64,000 nucleotides of DNA from Lathyrus oleraceus. Lineage: Eukaryota > Streptophyta > Magnoliopsida > Fabales > Fabaceae. The stretch covers positions 144,078,188 through 144,142,187 of the forward strand of contig NC_066580.1 in NCBI RefSeq assembly GCF_024323335.1. The letters are read 5' to 3'. Below are positions 1-11,349 of this stretch, piece after piece. Below the pieces are notes generated by a model. That model was not told the origin of the DNA and ran no database searches. It saw only the letters and a program-made list of their open reading frames with translations. Made by a program: the position numbers and the translations under genes. Numbering within the stretch: the stretch's first letter is position 1; every line of letters starts with the position of its first letter.

Positions 1-3000
1 TTTCCTCTTTCTTTCTTCCCTTCCTTTCTTTCTCTTTTTTTTTCTCTTTCTGATAACTATCTCTTTCATTCTTATCTCTTTGTACTTCTTCTTATCTATT
101 ATTTTCCTTCTTTCTTTCTATACCACACAAATATATATAACATATAATTAATATATATTGTAATATTAGATAATAATACAAAATATCTCAATTGATATTT
201 TATCTTCTAGTACCAATTGATCAATTATTAATATTACCAAAATGCTCTCTCTTGTACTAATTAATATTGGTTTGTCTCTTTTATTAATAATTAATCTCTT
301 CAGAGTTCACTGGTTACTCTATTGGTTCCAACTGACAACATTTAGAGCACATAGGAGCTCTAACTGTTCCAACTGACAAAAGATATAGTACATAGGAACT
401 CAATTGGTCTCAACTGACAACTGATTGAGCATTTAAGGGGATATGAGATATTACATTCTCCCCCTATTAAATTGAAATCCCCCCTCCCCCTGAATTTCCT
501 CCACTCAACTGATAAATAATTCTTGCATCAACGTCTTAGACTAACACTTGACTTCTCTTCGATTTCAAACCTCTGACATGTTCATTCTTCCAACTTATTT
601 TCCTTGGCAAACTTCTTTCTTGTATGAACTCTCAATACTTCATGGTCTTAACCATATTTTTATTCTAATATTGGATTAATATTTAACCTTACTCTCGCTT
701 AATTCATCTGATATACCGCTCTAAATCATTTGGTCACTTTCCTCCCGAAAACCACGACTACCCTTTTGGTATTGAGTCACACAAAACATACCCATGACAT
801 CTTATCTTGATTTGGATAATCAATACTCATTAAATTTTCATAAGAAAACTTATTGATTCCTTGACCACAAACAATATTGACTACTTTCCTCTTATTATTC
901 CTTCAACAATTTCCACAAACTTTGGAATCCATCTATCGATAATCTTATCAATTTCACTTGATTTGATACTATATGATGCAAGCCTTTACTCCTACTGTTT
1001 CACTTCTCTCGTACTACTACAATAAGATAACACCCTTAGCACGAGATTATCTTACTCCCATTCTTATGAATGACTAACTCTCTAATCCCCATCATCACGA
1101 TTGAGCTCTTTCACCCATCACCTTTCATTATGCTACTCTGATTCCAACAGTGAAACACCTGGGATTCCTAGGCACTACTGGTTAGCTAACAGTCTACATA
1201 GAAGATCACGCATATCCTCTAGAGTGCCCACCACCCAAAACAATACTAAGACCTCACATGACATTCATTAGTAGAATAAATTTCTTGTTGGCACACAAAG
1301 GTTTAGAATATGACCAACACCCTCCATAAGATAGACATGCAGGAGCCACGTGATTATAACCATAAAGGTGTACGACATTCAGATTTATCATGTGCTTGAA
1401 TGAACTACTCCAAATTAGTTTGACAATATCTGATTCTTGTTACTATATTCCATATCAAATCCTCTTATAGGGTTCTAATTCCTTCAAGGTTTGTGTCGAC
1501 ACATGATCTCGACCAATAACAAAATAACACTATCAAGGAACTTCGAGTCATCAACGAGACACCACTTCCAAGAAACCTTAAGCAATCTAGGAGGCAACTG
1601 TGAGTCTCCATACTAGTCTCAAAGTCACACAACGCTTCACACCTTTAGAAATAACAGTTCACTTCTTATTTAGAACCCTTCATCTTAACGTCCTGATTTA
1701 TCTTCAAGAATCATAGTTTAAGCTCTTACTAATATACAGCGTGAGTTACATGGTTAACTTCAGGAATATTTGATTCTTGTTCCTCCTCGGAAGTATAACT
1801 CATGAATCCTTCCAATAGGGTAGAGTATCATTGTATACAAAAATACTACTCTCCTGGGGTCCACATCTGAAGCCATGAATCCAAGAAATTATCGAATGCC
1901 ATATTCTGACTAACCAATTTACATCTTACTAATGCATATGAAAAATACATAATTAACCTCCTCAAGATCACCACTCGGTAAGTCTCTTCCAACTCTGTTC
2001 CGTATAGTTATTCGTAGTCATAACAATGGTACTTCCAAGACTTACTTAAACTGAGCATGGTTCACCAGGTTGGTTCCCCAAACGTCTAACTTCTATGATA
2101 TCTCTACAGATGACCAACTACGCATTACACCTTCAAAAATCCCAATTTCAAAACTATGAATATGACTTGTGGTGACTTGTAACTCCATCCTCAATTTGTA
2201 CATCCACAACGGTACACCAATGAGATTTAGGACACCCTTAGCTCTAACAATGTGTGAATGTTTATACTTTGTGATCAACCAACCAAACACTACTCAAGAA
2301 GATAAATAACAATTGGACTCCCAATAAGCCATTATTACTCTTGCAATTCAAACAAGATGCACTTAAGATGAACCTTAACATTGCCACACACTTATGACTG
2401 GAATTTTCTTCTAAACCAATACCTACTACACACTTCATTATACTGGGGTTACTTGTCTAGATGACTTTCTACGGATAATCCTCATTGTCTCCCCATAAGC
2501 TCTTACAACATAACATATTTCACATCCTACACTTAGTCCCCATACTCAAGCTTGGCTTGTCTTTCGTTGTCTATCATAAACTCAATTTCTCGAAACACAA
2601 GACTCATTACTCAACAAAGTGTGTATTACTTCGCATCCATCTCAAGACAAGGAGTTCATTACACACACTTGTGACCATAATGCCTCTATCACATACTTCT
2701 CTTAATATCAAGGTTTAACTTTTTCCACTACACTCCCTCCTCTATAAATCTCCATATGTGAACGATCATCAACCATACACCCCTATCTTAGCCTCAATAA
2801 AATCCTTATGACTCCATAGTCTCCTTATCTAAAGTTCATTCCATTACGATGATTGTAATGTAAGGTTTACACTGCTCCTAAACTCTATGTTTGCTTCTTT
2901 TCTACAGTAAGTCCATTAACTCCAATAATAGAACCATTCTACTAGAATTCCTCGAATCCAAATTACTTGATCTTTTCCTTAACACAAATCTCCTTCATCC

Positions 3001-3045
3001 AATCCTACTAGAGCTTCCGTTGTTATATAATGCTTATTCTCTCTA
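1..3045 (-). mobile_element. Degenerate gypsy-like retrotransposon remnant
   Basis: No reading frame here resembles a known protein on either strand. At 451-470 the sequence reads TTACA followed by TCTCCCCCTATTA. On the minus strand that is a polypurine tract followed by an LTR start, the same arrangement as in the intact chromovirus at 42.67 kb. Bases 1-455 would then be LTR; they hold a CT-rich opening and imperfect repeats of the phrase 'caactgaca'. Bases 456-3045 would be decayed internal sequence. The right edge is set by the abrupt start of P450-like sequence at about 3,050. Family assignment rests only on the polypurine/LTR junction, so confidence is low. Confidence 0.35.
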
Positions 3046-3052
3046 CGACACA

Positions 3053-3330
3053 CATCGTATGGTTGATGTCAAACATGACTAAATCTAAAGATATTCAACA
3101 AGTTGATTACTGAGAAGTATGTTAAGTATAGTTGGTCTATTATTTATGTTTATATAAAATAAGTTAATATATAATTTATCTTTATAAATATTAATGGTCT
3201 ATCATCTGAGTGTATAAAATTATTTGAGTTCTTATTATAATATTTATTCTCTTTAATAACACTTGAAATATGTTATCATAATTATGAATAAGATTGTACA
3301 AAAGAGAAATAATATGCAACACTTTTCAAA
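3053..3330 (+). pseudogene. Cytochrome P450 (CYP736A-like) 3' tail and 3' flank
   Basis: Nine codons reading HRMVDVKHD plus a TAA stop at 3080-3082 match the C-terminus (YRLVDVKHE) of the P450 pseudogene ending at 33,330. The match continues past the stop: shared phrases include 'tattcaacaagtt', 'atagttg-tctat' and 'tatttatt-tct', followed by a diverged stretch to about 3,330. Everything upstream of codon 'cat' at 3,053 is unrelated, so the gene was cut off there by the remnant on its left. With the copies at 18.0-19.3 kb and 32.6-33.3 kb this makes three related P450 relics on the same strand, best read as a former tandem cluster. The identification depends on the shared 3' flank rather than the short peptide alone. 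Confidence 0.6.
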
Positions 3331-3495
3331 TGTATTCTGCTAGCGTTATCTATTACCTAAGACAACATTTTTATGATTCTATTTATACAATATTTATAAA
3401 AGTTGCCTATACTAGAGAACCTTTTTCAAAACTATTGAGGACATTTGAGAAAATGTTTTTTTATAAGCAAATAGGATTAAATATTAGGAATGCAA

Positions 3496-3735
3496 TCACA
3501 AACAACCGCTCAAGTTCGATTGCCATACATGCCAATCGATGTGAGAGTGCTCTTGGTTCCTAACCGACCACCACCCCCAAGCAAAAAATTTCGAGGATCC
3601 AACAATATCCTGAATTTTCAGCATACCAGACTCAAAAAGAATTATATTCCTACTCGTCCAAAGAGACCAACAAATAGCTAATATAAAAAAAGCAAGAGTT
3701 AAACTTTCTATTGAATAATCGAAATGTGAGATCAA
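3496..3735 (-). pseudogene. LINE (non-LTR retrotransposon) C-terminal fragment
   Basis: The minus-strand translation has about 79 residues, including ICWSLWTSRN followed by ILFESG, IQDIVGS and FFAWGWWSVR. This resembles the region after the zinc-binding reverse-transcriptase domain at the C-terminus of plant L1-type LINE proteins, where a tryptophan-rich 'W.LW..RN..IF' motif precedes a 'SW.W' block. No catalytic domain is present, so this would be a 5'-truncated insertion, which is usual for LINEs. No clear poly(A) tail or target duplication was found. The next 400 bases on the right are AT-rich without recognisable coding. Confidence 0.45.
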
Positions 3736-4382
3736 AGAGTTCTGCTCCTCTCATGAGAAACCAAACATGCCAGCTTTTCAAAACTCAAATAAAAAGGATG
3801 GACTGTCTTGAAAACTATCATGTACTTTGTCATTAACCATTTTTATATTTTCAAAACTCACACATCCATATTATACAATCAATAATATCCTATTGTAATA
3901 AAGATATCTGATACCCACAAGAATATAGTACTCATTCTATCATTGTAATCTACAAAAATTAGAATTCTATCTTGATATTAAAAATTAACATGTTGCTTAT
4001 TTTCTAAATGAATGATCAACCTTAATACCAAAATGATTTTTTATGAATATCAAGAAAACTATTTACCAAACCTCTATATAAGGAGAGACATATCTACAAT
4101 CATAACAGTATCAACTTCACATTAAGGTAGAAAAATATGAGGATCTTTGTTAGATACCCAAAAGTGCTTATTTGAGCTATCAATTATGGGCATCTTTCAC
4201 TCCATTTCCTTGCTAAAGTGTTCGAAACCACCTTTGTTTTTGATGAATTGCAATACAATGATAAGCGATCTTGGTACCTTTGATTTGTGTGTTATTGTGC
4301 AGGAATTAGGCATGAAATAATAGAAAATGAGGGCACAAGAAAATGGCAAGGGACCAAGAAAAAGAATGCATTCATCAGCTTT

Positions 4383-4773
4383 CTCGCTAGGCGAGGGCTG
4401 TGGCGAAGAGCTCGCTAGGCGAGCGCCCAGCGAGTCCCCAGCGAAGAGCTCCAGTATTTTACAATAGCAAACATCGACAAACTCGCTAGGCGAGCTGCCA
4501 ACGAAGGGTGTAGCGAACACGTCCAGACTTGGCCAAAAGCGCAACCAGCACTCACTCGCTAGGCGAGCCATTAGCGAGCTCCCAGCGAGCAATCCCAGTA
4601 GCAAAACCTCCTAAGCTCGTTGGAGCGAAGGGTGAAGCGTGGCCTTCGCCTAGCGAAGGTTTTGTTCGCCTAGCGAAATGCCAATCTGGCAAAGGACATT
4701 TCTTTGGGCGCAGGTGCCACAGGTGCCTCATTTTGGGGCTCGCTAGGCGAGCCATTCTGCTCGCCTAGCGAGC
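4383..4773. repeat. GC-rich cluster of CTCGCTAGGCGAG inverted motifs
   Basis: The 13-mer CTCGCTAGGCGAG occurs at 4383, 4411, 4482 and 4555. Weaker variants (GCGAAG, TCGCCTAGCGAA) lie between them. At 4738-4752 and 4759-4773 the 15-mer GCTCGCTAGGCGAGC and its exact reverse complement face each other across a 6-base loop. The cluster ends 21 bases before the TATA box. It is far richer in GC than its surroundings. Confidence 0.85.
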
Positions 4774-4794
4774 ATGACAGCTCAGTAGCAGCAC

Positions 4795-4802
4795 TATAAG
4801 TA
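4795..4802 (+). promoter_or_regulatory. TATA box of LTR-like block
   Basis: TATAAGTA lies directly downstream of the GC-rich inverted motifs and upstream of a pyrimidine-rich stretch. It is the expected position for an LTR promoter between U3 and R. Confidence 0.45.
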
Positions 4803-5580
4803 GCAAGGGCTACTTTTTGGAGCCACACTTTTACACCTCCATACTTTTGTACTTTTTAGATATTTTCCAGCATTGCTCTAGAGATCTTTTGTGACCTAGA
4901 AATCATTTCTCTTCATCTCTTAACAATCTTTCACAAAAAGAAGGTAGATTCCCATCCAATCTCGATTATTCGACTCGGATGTTGATCAACCTTCTTCCGA
5001 AACTTATTGACCAAGCTACCATGAAAATGAGTAGCTAAGTTCTTCATTTTGTCAAGGTTAGATGTAGATGATCATTAGCTTTGTGTGTAAATGGGATGAT
5101 CTTCATTTGTAAACTCTTTAATGGTGAATATATGGTGAAAACTTTATTTTATTGAAAACTCTTTGTGTTGGTTTATGATCGAGAGATGTTTACCAACTCT
5201 TTACCTAGGTTTTCATCCAATCTTGTTTGTTAGCTAGAGATAGTAATGAATGATTTTGTTCACCATAAGGTTGAACCAAAAAGTTGTCATTTTGATAGAT
5301 TGTGTTAGAGATAAACAATGGATCAAAATGGGAAAACACACAATGTGTGTTAGAGATAAACACATTGGGAGGACTTTGTGAAATAGTTTATCATCTAAAG
5401 GAGTTTATAAGTTTTGTTGATCGAACATATACATGCAAAGTGATCGTCGAACCCTAACTTTGGCAATATTTCTCAAATATTAAAACCAAATCTTTTACCG
5501 CATTTTATCACACTTTTATGCAAGATACCGTGACTAACCAAAACATTTGTACGTTTGGCCAGTTGTTACCTAATTGACTT

Positions 5581-8099
5581 AAAATATAAGAAGGAAATGA
5601 ATTATGATAAAAATATTTTTCGAAACTCAAATAAATTTAAATTGATTTTAAGAAAGGGATAAAAGAAGAGAATACTACCAAAAAGATACAAGATAATAAA
5701 GTAAAAAAGATAAAGGAAAAAGAAGGAACACACCTGAATTATATCACTTCAATCCAAAACAACGTGGACTGCTCTTATCCTTGAGAGTTTCTTCTTAAAA
5801 TATCTGTTACAATAGATATTTTCACAAATGAACAACCATCAATATTTTCATACCTAACGTTTACATCAGGTTCAACTTACAACCTTTATAACTTATAAGA
5901 TTTTCTAGAGAACACTGTTATCTTGATTTACACACATATCAGAATAGTATAGCAACATGTACTTGATAAAAGTACAATAAGTAACAACTCTTTAATGGTT
6001 AATGGATGTCATAGGTTTTGAAGGTTGTTGTGATGTTAAAGAAAGCTCATGCTGGGAAGGTGAGAAGATCTATATAGGGTGTTTTAGAGAGTATATAATG
6101 TGTTTGTCAATCTCTTGGTTGATATATTTATAGGAGTCTCTTGGGACTGAGTTTTAGGACCCAAAAGGGAATATCTATACTTCCCCCTTCCGGGAGAGTG
6201 AGAAGTAGGTAGTTACTTGCCCTATTTCTCGGGAGAACCTGACTTCCCCTTTTGACTCTTCTACCATAATATTATGTATAAGGACACATCACTTCACATA
6301 TCTCCATAGACGAGCGGTTAATCTAGGAAACAAGCAATATCAGTATAAAACAGGTGTGCGTTCCTGAAAACGGGTGACTGGGAAGTTTGATGGGGGCAAA
6401 GTATTGTGTCGTCTGTCCTTAGGAACCCCCTGCACTGTCTCTTATTGCCCTTTGCAAATATACCAATACACGGTTCCTCAAGTACGAGGGATTGTAAAAG
6501 AAAAAGTGATTTAGTTTAATCACCACCTCTTATTTGGATGAGCCTCTGATGTGCATTTGGGGGAAAGTCCCTCAGGTGTTTTGGGGAAGAGTCCTTTAGG
6601 CATACCTAGAGGTGAATCTCTCAAGTGTGGCCTGGAGTCAACCTCCAAATATCAATGAACTAAATCCATTAAATTCATTTGAGATAAAAACCTTAACGCC
6701 AGTTGAGGTGCATGTACAATATTAAATGTATTCAATGATTATTTAAACATCGGGAAGACAAATTTATTTTATCCTTATCCATGTTAAGGACGCTGAGATC
6801 TTTTCAATTGTTAGGATATCTAGTAAGAGGTAATTTATTGCCCCTAAGGATATATTTCAAATCCCTATAAAAATGAATTCAATGCCTGCTATTGAAACTT
6901 TCTCGTATATTTTTTCTCAAGCTTTGTGAAACGGCCTCATAGTTCCTCAAGCGCGTGACATACTCGTTTTCCCATATTCTCAGACTCAAGCCATTAATCC
7001 TCATTTTCAAATACACATTTGTCACCTTTTCTTCTCTTTTTTTCCCTTTGTGGCGATAAGTAGGGATTTAGATGAGAACCGTAGGATGGTGGATCCCTCT
7101 AACATTAGATAGTAGTCTAAAATGTACCTTGTAATGCGTGAGGAATGCTGAACGGGGGAATGACTCTGTTAACTATAGACTCTTAGTTTTAGGTTATTTT
7201 GGGAGTTATGAGAGCACTAATAGTTCTTAATGAACATGTGACTCCATACACAAGAGTGGGATGACTGAATTGTGGAGGTTTGAAAAATGATAGTTTAAAA
7301 TAAAATTATCTTCTAAAATAGAGTTTGAAAACATGCAACCAAAGTTAAGCGAAAAATAAAAGAGTTAAGGGAAGAGAGATATCACTAGGAATTTATAGAG
7401 GTTCAGTCTTAAAGAAGTGAATCACCCCTATCTCCAATAATTGATATTGAGAGTATCCAATAATGTTTGAGAATTTTTAGAAGGTTAAGCCCACGAACCC
7501 CGATATACAAGGAAAATGAAGTTTCAGGCTAACTTCCAACCAAAATCCAAATAGAGGAATTAAGTGGGTTATCTTTATGCAAAACATTGAACACAACTTC
7601 GAGCAGTTAGTCTTTAAGCCAAATTAATAATTCCCAAAGGTTGATCTCAAACAAAGTCTTAGTTTTGAATTTTCTACCCTCTGAATCAAGCCAATGTTTT
7701 ATATGGGTTGGCCAAGAACTGGACCGATATTTTTATCGGACTTATCTCGAACCTACTTATCTTTTACACATGTTGAACTCTGAAATTGAATGAGATTTTA
7801 TACCAAGCTAATAGCGAACCAAATGAGCTTTTAAACGAGCTTAGATCAAGAACCATCTGTCATGAAGATTTTTCTTTAAGTATTCATCACGAAACCAAAA
7901 GGAGATATTTTCTTCAATGGAAGAGCTCGCAACCAAACAAAGACCTTTTACACTGGCTTAACTGCAAACTAAAATAACTACTTCCCTAAAGAAAGAATAA
8001 TTTACTCAAGAGGAAAAATAACTCTTGGTAAATTTACAATAAAGTCTTCACCACGAACAATTTCCTCACTAAACTCAAGAGTTCTCTCAAAACATTTTG
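5581..8099. other. No gene recognised; AT-rich, probably decayed repeat
   Basis: Both strands are closed by frequent stops. The stretch around 6,180-6,640 is more GC-rich and contains 'gggagagtgagaag' and 'ggggaagagtcc', which look like old LTR sequence, but no paired copy exists in the window. From about 7,250 the sequence begins to resemble the tail of the SIRE-like LTR that is clear from 8,100. The 63-codon frame at 7786-7977 shows no recognisable protein similarity. Confidence 0.4.
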
Positions 8100-9032
8100 G
8101 CTAAAAATGTGAGAGAAAATAAATGATTTAGAGAGATTGAAAGAAAGGGGAAAAGTGTGATATTCATGCTTTTCAGGATGGTTTGAAATGAAAGGGATGC
8201 CCTTTATTTATATGACAAAAATGATTGATTTAAGGAAACAATCCATGGGAAAATAAATGACCTAATGGATTAACTAATCAATTAAGTACTTCTAATAATC
8301 GATTATTGTTGCCCAAATTGAAAGGTTTTGATAGATTGTCATTACCATTTATTAAAACATTTTCATAATTAGTTATTAACTTGATTTATCCTCATCTAAT
8401 CAATTAGTTATTTTTTTAATTGATTAGACGGTTCAAAACTTGTCTTAATCAATCTAGTAGTTTCCAAAACACTTGGCTAGGCTCCAAAAATATTTTCGGT
8501 GATTTTATTTGAATAAAAGAGAGACTTTAAAAGTAATTTTAAATGTGTGTGTTTTTTTGCCATGTTACTTACAAAAACTCTCTTTTGTCTTTACAATACA
8601 CTGATCACTCAGATAGACACAATAAGAAGAGCTTTCACACTTTCTCTCTTTCACACTCTAAAGCTTCAAGTCCTTTTGTCGGGTATACCAATCATATAAG
8701 AACTTCTCTTGCATCTTCTTGTGAATGAGGCTTGAGATATCTTCAAGTCAGTTAACATCATCAGAGATTTGTAAGGATATCACGGTGATCAAAAACTCCA
8801 ATTCTTTAGCTTAATTTGGAAAAATAGCTTGATGAATAACTTTGTGCATCTTTGACCGCTTGAACTAGCTTTAGTAATTGCTTGCGTTGTTGTCATCAAA
8901 ACCACTTCAAGAGTTATTACAAATTTAAGTGTTATCATCATTAAAACTATGGCATTATCAAGGCTAAGCATATCTTGCTTATTTGTGAGCTTTGATCACT
9001 TCCTAATTATACCTGCAAACACATAGTTCCAT
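8100..9032 (-). mobile_element. SIRE/Maximus-like copia LTR (copy A)
   Basis: This stretch aligns by eye with the LTR at 24.86-25.88 kb. Shared features are the 'aatcgattatt' blocks, 'ggctccaaaaatattttcggtgatttta', a TG-rich tract, 'ctttcacacttt', 'aagcttcaagt' and 'gatatcttcaagt'. Just beyond its right edge, 9033-9046 reads on the minus strand as a purine run (AAAAAGGGGGATAAT) preceded by GTCATCATT. That is the 3' end of a SIRE-type internal region, so the LTR is a minus-strand 3' LTR. The left boundary could lie as far out as 7,250. Confidence 0.55.
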
Positions 9033-9046
9033 ATTATCCCCCTTTT

Positions 9047-9577
9047 TAATGATGACAAGGCATCTGTCAATGAGGTGGGAAAAAAATAGGTGAATCGAAT
9101 TTGGAGTGCTTAAACTTCCTGTCACATGAGTAGAGAGTATACTCTACTCCCCCTTGAGAGTATACTTGTCCCCCTTTTTCATAATAAAAAAGGCAGGTAA
9201 AGATGCAAGGCTAAATTTTTAAAATGCAAGCACAATGATCACATAGTCAAACATATTACTCAGACGAAAAATGAACTATTTTATTAATTCATAGATGCTA
9301 GAATTCAAAGTACAAGAAAACAGGAAATTGATGGAATAAAGAGAAAAACTTCAAAATAACATAGCAAGAACACTTAAGAAAAATACTAATTTGCCTCTTG
9401 ATCATCCTCATTGGACATAATTGGAGATATGATATGGTATTTTTAAAGTTTATCGATGATGTGACAAATCCTTGAATTTTTCCTCCTATGCATCCTTATC
9501 ATCACCTATTGATTCTCAAGGAGCTTGTTGAGTATGTTTGAGGAAGAAGGAAGGAGGTCAACATTTTGTGTTTGTTG
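9047..9577 (-). other. SIRE-like internal 3' region, non-coding
   Basis: This stretch has no open frame. Bases 9,090-9,180 share 'gagtgcttaaact' and 'gagagtatact' with 25,950-26,010, which lies at the same relative place inside the other SIRE-like element. It therefore reads as the untranslated 3' part of a copia element on the minus strand. Confidence 0.45.
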
Positions 9578-10409
9578 TCACGCTCTTGGTGGTGACTTTG
9601 GAGGTAGTAAGAGAATTTCCTTGCTTTCAATTGCAAACCTCATTTGACTCAAGGTACCTTTTCCTATTTTTGATCGTTTGATCTTTGATTCCTCCTCCTC
9701 CAAATCATATCCAGAGTACTCTAGGATCTTTGTGATAAGTTTGATATTCGGTAATAGTGTATTCTTCTTTCTGCGATCCATCATATGCTAGATCACTGGA
9801 TCTGCCCAATTTTTCTCAACTTTGTTTACCAAACACCAAACCAGAGGTATGTCCTATATGTGTGTATGGCTGTAGTTGATTTTTATTCGAAAAAAGAATA
9901 TGATTCACCTTATAGTGAATTACTCGAATGTTCGGGCATATCAAGCTAACAATGAAGGGAGTGAGAATGATGGAGATTTGATCAGCAAAAAAGGAATTAG
10001 TAACAAGATCAAAGCGAAAGTTGTTACTTAATTCAGTTTCATTATACACTTGATTTTTGTAAAGAACGTTGAAAACTTTTGCGAACTCTTCAAGGCTTAG
10101 TTGAATGTGATGTTTCTTCACTTCAGAGCCGATATAACGATTTGAGTACTTGATATTAGAGTAAAATATATTTACCAAGAAGGGGAATCTTTCTTGAGGC
10201 GCTTCAAAGACAAAGTTCCTAAAATCAGACACCGTGTAGGCTTCAACAAAGTTGCACTCTTTGAAAAGGTTCTTATCAAAGTAAAGATATTCAAATATAT
10301 CTCTATTGGCGTAGTATTAGTTGTAGTTGGTTTCTTGTTCTTGTGTTGAAAATATTTTGAAGTGGTAGGATGATGATGTTTGGGTGGTGCGAGCTCTTCT
10401 GGATGCCAT
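9578..10409 (-). pseudogene. Putative plant transposon protein (PF20167-like), broken
   Basis: Minus-strand coding starts at ATG 10407-10409 (MASRRARTTQTSS). It is stopped by TAA at about 10,317 and continues in the same frame as YYANRDIFEYLYFDK and SDFRNFVFEAPQERFPFL, then LSLEEFAKVFNV to about 9,816. After a frame change at about 9,800 it resumes as WADPVI, HMMDRRKK and ITKILEYSGYDLEEEE, ending at 9,578. The layout of a basic Ala/Ser/Arg N-terminus, an 'NRDI...F' stretch, 'V..FY.N', 'SLEEFA..' and a C-terminal 'K.I.YSG.DL' resembles the proteins grouped as 'putative plant transposon protein', common in legume retroelements. Their role is unknown. The stop and the frameshift make this a pseudogene. 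It lies between SIRE-like LTR pieces that face opposite ways. Confidence 0.6.
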
Positions 10410-10964
10410 TGTGGTGATGATGAAGATGCGAAGAGGAAAAAAAACTCTAACAACACTAAGACAATGCACACAGGAGATGGTGGAATGAGATAAGAATTGA
10501 AGAGAAGACATAGATTTTTATACTCATTGGTTAATCGAATAGAAGTGGGTTATAATCGACTAGGTTAATCAATGCATACAGGTGGACGTTGGAACTAGTT
10601 GACGTGCTAGTTTTCAAGGCTTTAATATATTAGCTCACGCCCTTATCGATTATTTGGTGCACCAAAATTTGAAATTTGAAATTTGAAGTCATCTAATTGA
10701 TTAGGTCCTGACCTTAATAGACTATTTAATGCATTTTAAGGTTTTTTTTGGATATTTTGGGACTTTGGTTGATTTTTTTGTATCCTTGCTCAATTTGTTA
10801 GCACCCCTTTCTTGACAAGTAATAAAAGCTTATTTATTTTATTAGTAAAAATAATTTTAAATTGATAAGAGAATAATAAAAGCACTTTATTAAACAATTA
10901 ATCAGAGTTTTTTTGGTTATTCAATCTTTATTTAGTGTACTACCTTAATTATTAAGTAACTTGA
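10410..10964. other. No gene; AT-rich spacer between ORF relic and LTR piece
   Basis: The sequence is non-coding. It has 'aatcgac/aatcgatt' motifs like those of the SIRE-like LTRs, and a triple 'gaaatttg' run at about 10,665-10,685. It would contain the upstream region of the minus-strand ORF relic. Confidence 0.35.
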
Positions 10965-11068
10965 AAGCCTCAGAGTTGTGAAAGAGAGGTAGTGTGAAAG
11001 CTCGCATGGTCGTGTCTGTCTGAGTGACCAGAATCTTGTAAAAGTGGGAGTAACTCATAAAATACTAA

Positions 11069-11134
<66 letters not shown>

Positions 11135-11345
11135 ACACACACAGACACACACACACACTTAAAATAATTTTGAAAACCTCCTTTTAACTAACAAAACACC
11201 TAAAAATATTTTTATGCCTTAGCCAATTGAATTAGAAACTGCCAACTTCATTAAAAAAAATTGAACTATCTAATTGATTAGACCCTAAAGATGATTGATT
11301 AGATGAAGTAAAAATGAATACACAGTCGATTATGGAAATGTCTTA
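10965..11345 (+). mobile_element. SIRE-like copia LTR fragment, inverted (copy D)
   Basis: The reverse complement of 10,970-11,210 matches 25,440-25,640. Shared phrases, in the orientation of the other copy, are 'gagttactc-c-acttt-acaag', 'ctggt-actcagac', 'gctttcacac', and after the microsatellite 'cacctaaaaatattttt'. The LTR here therefore points the opposite way to copy A and to the element at 24.9-30.4 kb. It is cut at both ends; the right edge meets another LTR at about 11,350. Confidence 0.55.
11073..11158. repeat. (TC)n(AC)n compound microsatellite
   Basis: About 28 bases of TC repeats run straight into about 58 bases of AC repeats with two CAGA interruptions. A TG tract occupies the equivalent place in the related LTR at 25.5 kb, so the microsatellite is part of that LTR family. 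Confidence 0.95.
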
Positions 11346-11349
11346 ATGA

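Larger units (their letters stand above)
4148..5580 (+). mobile_element. LTR-like block (possibly Athila-type) with TATA promoter
   Basis: The block begins TGTTAGATACCC at 4,148, a plausible LTR start. It contains a TATA box (TATAAGTA, 4795-4802) followed by a pyrimidine-rich leader and a long AT-rich tail with the phrases 'accgcattttat' and 'gcaagataccgtga'. The order of GC-rich U3, TATA, then AT-rich U5 fits an LTR read on the plus strand. The tail recalls Athila-type LTR ends in legumes, but that is from memory of the family and not provable here. The right boundary is approximate. No second copy and no target duplication were seen, so it could be a solo or truncated LTR. Confidence 0.4.

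Noticed and set aside
4197..4768. Three overlapping frames across the GC-rich motif cluster
   Set aside because: They overlap on opposite strands, are made of the repeated CTCGCTAGGCGAG motif and have no known domain.
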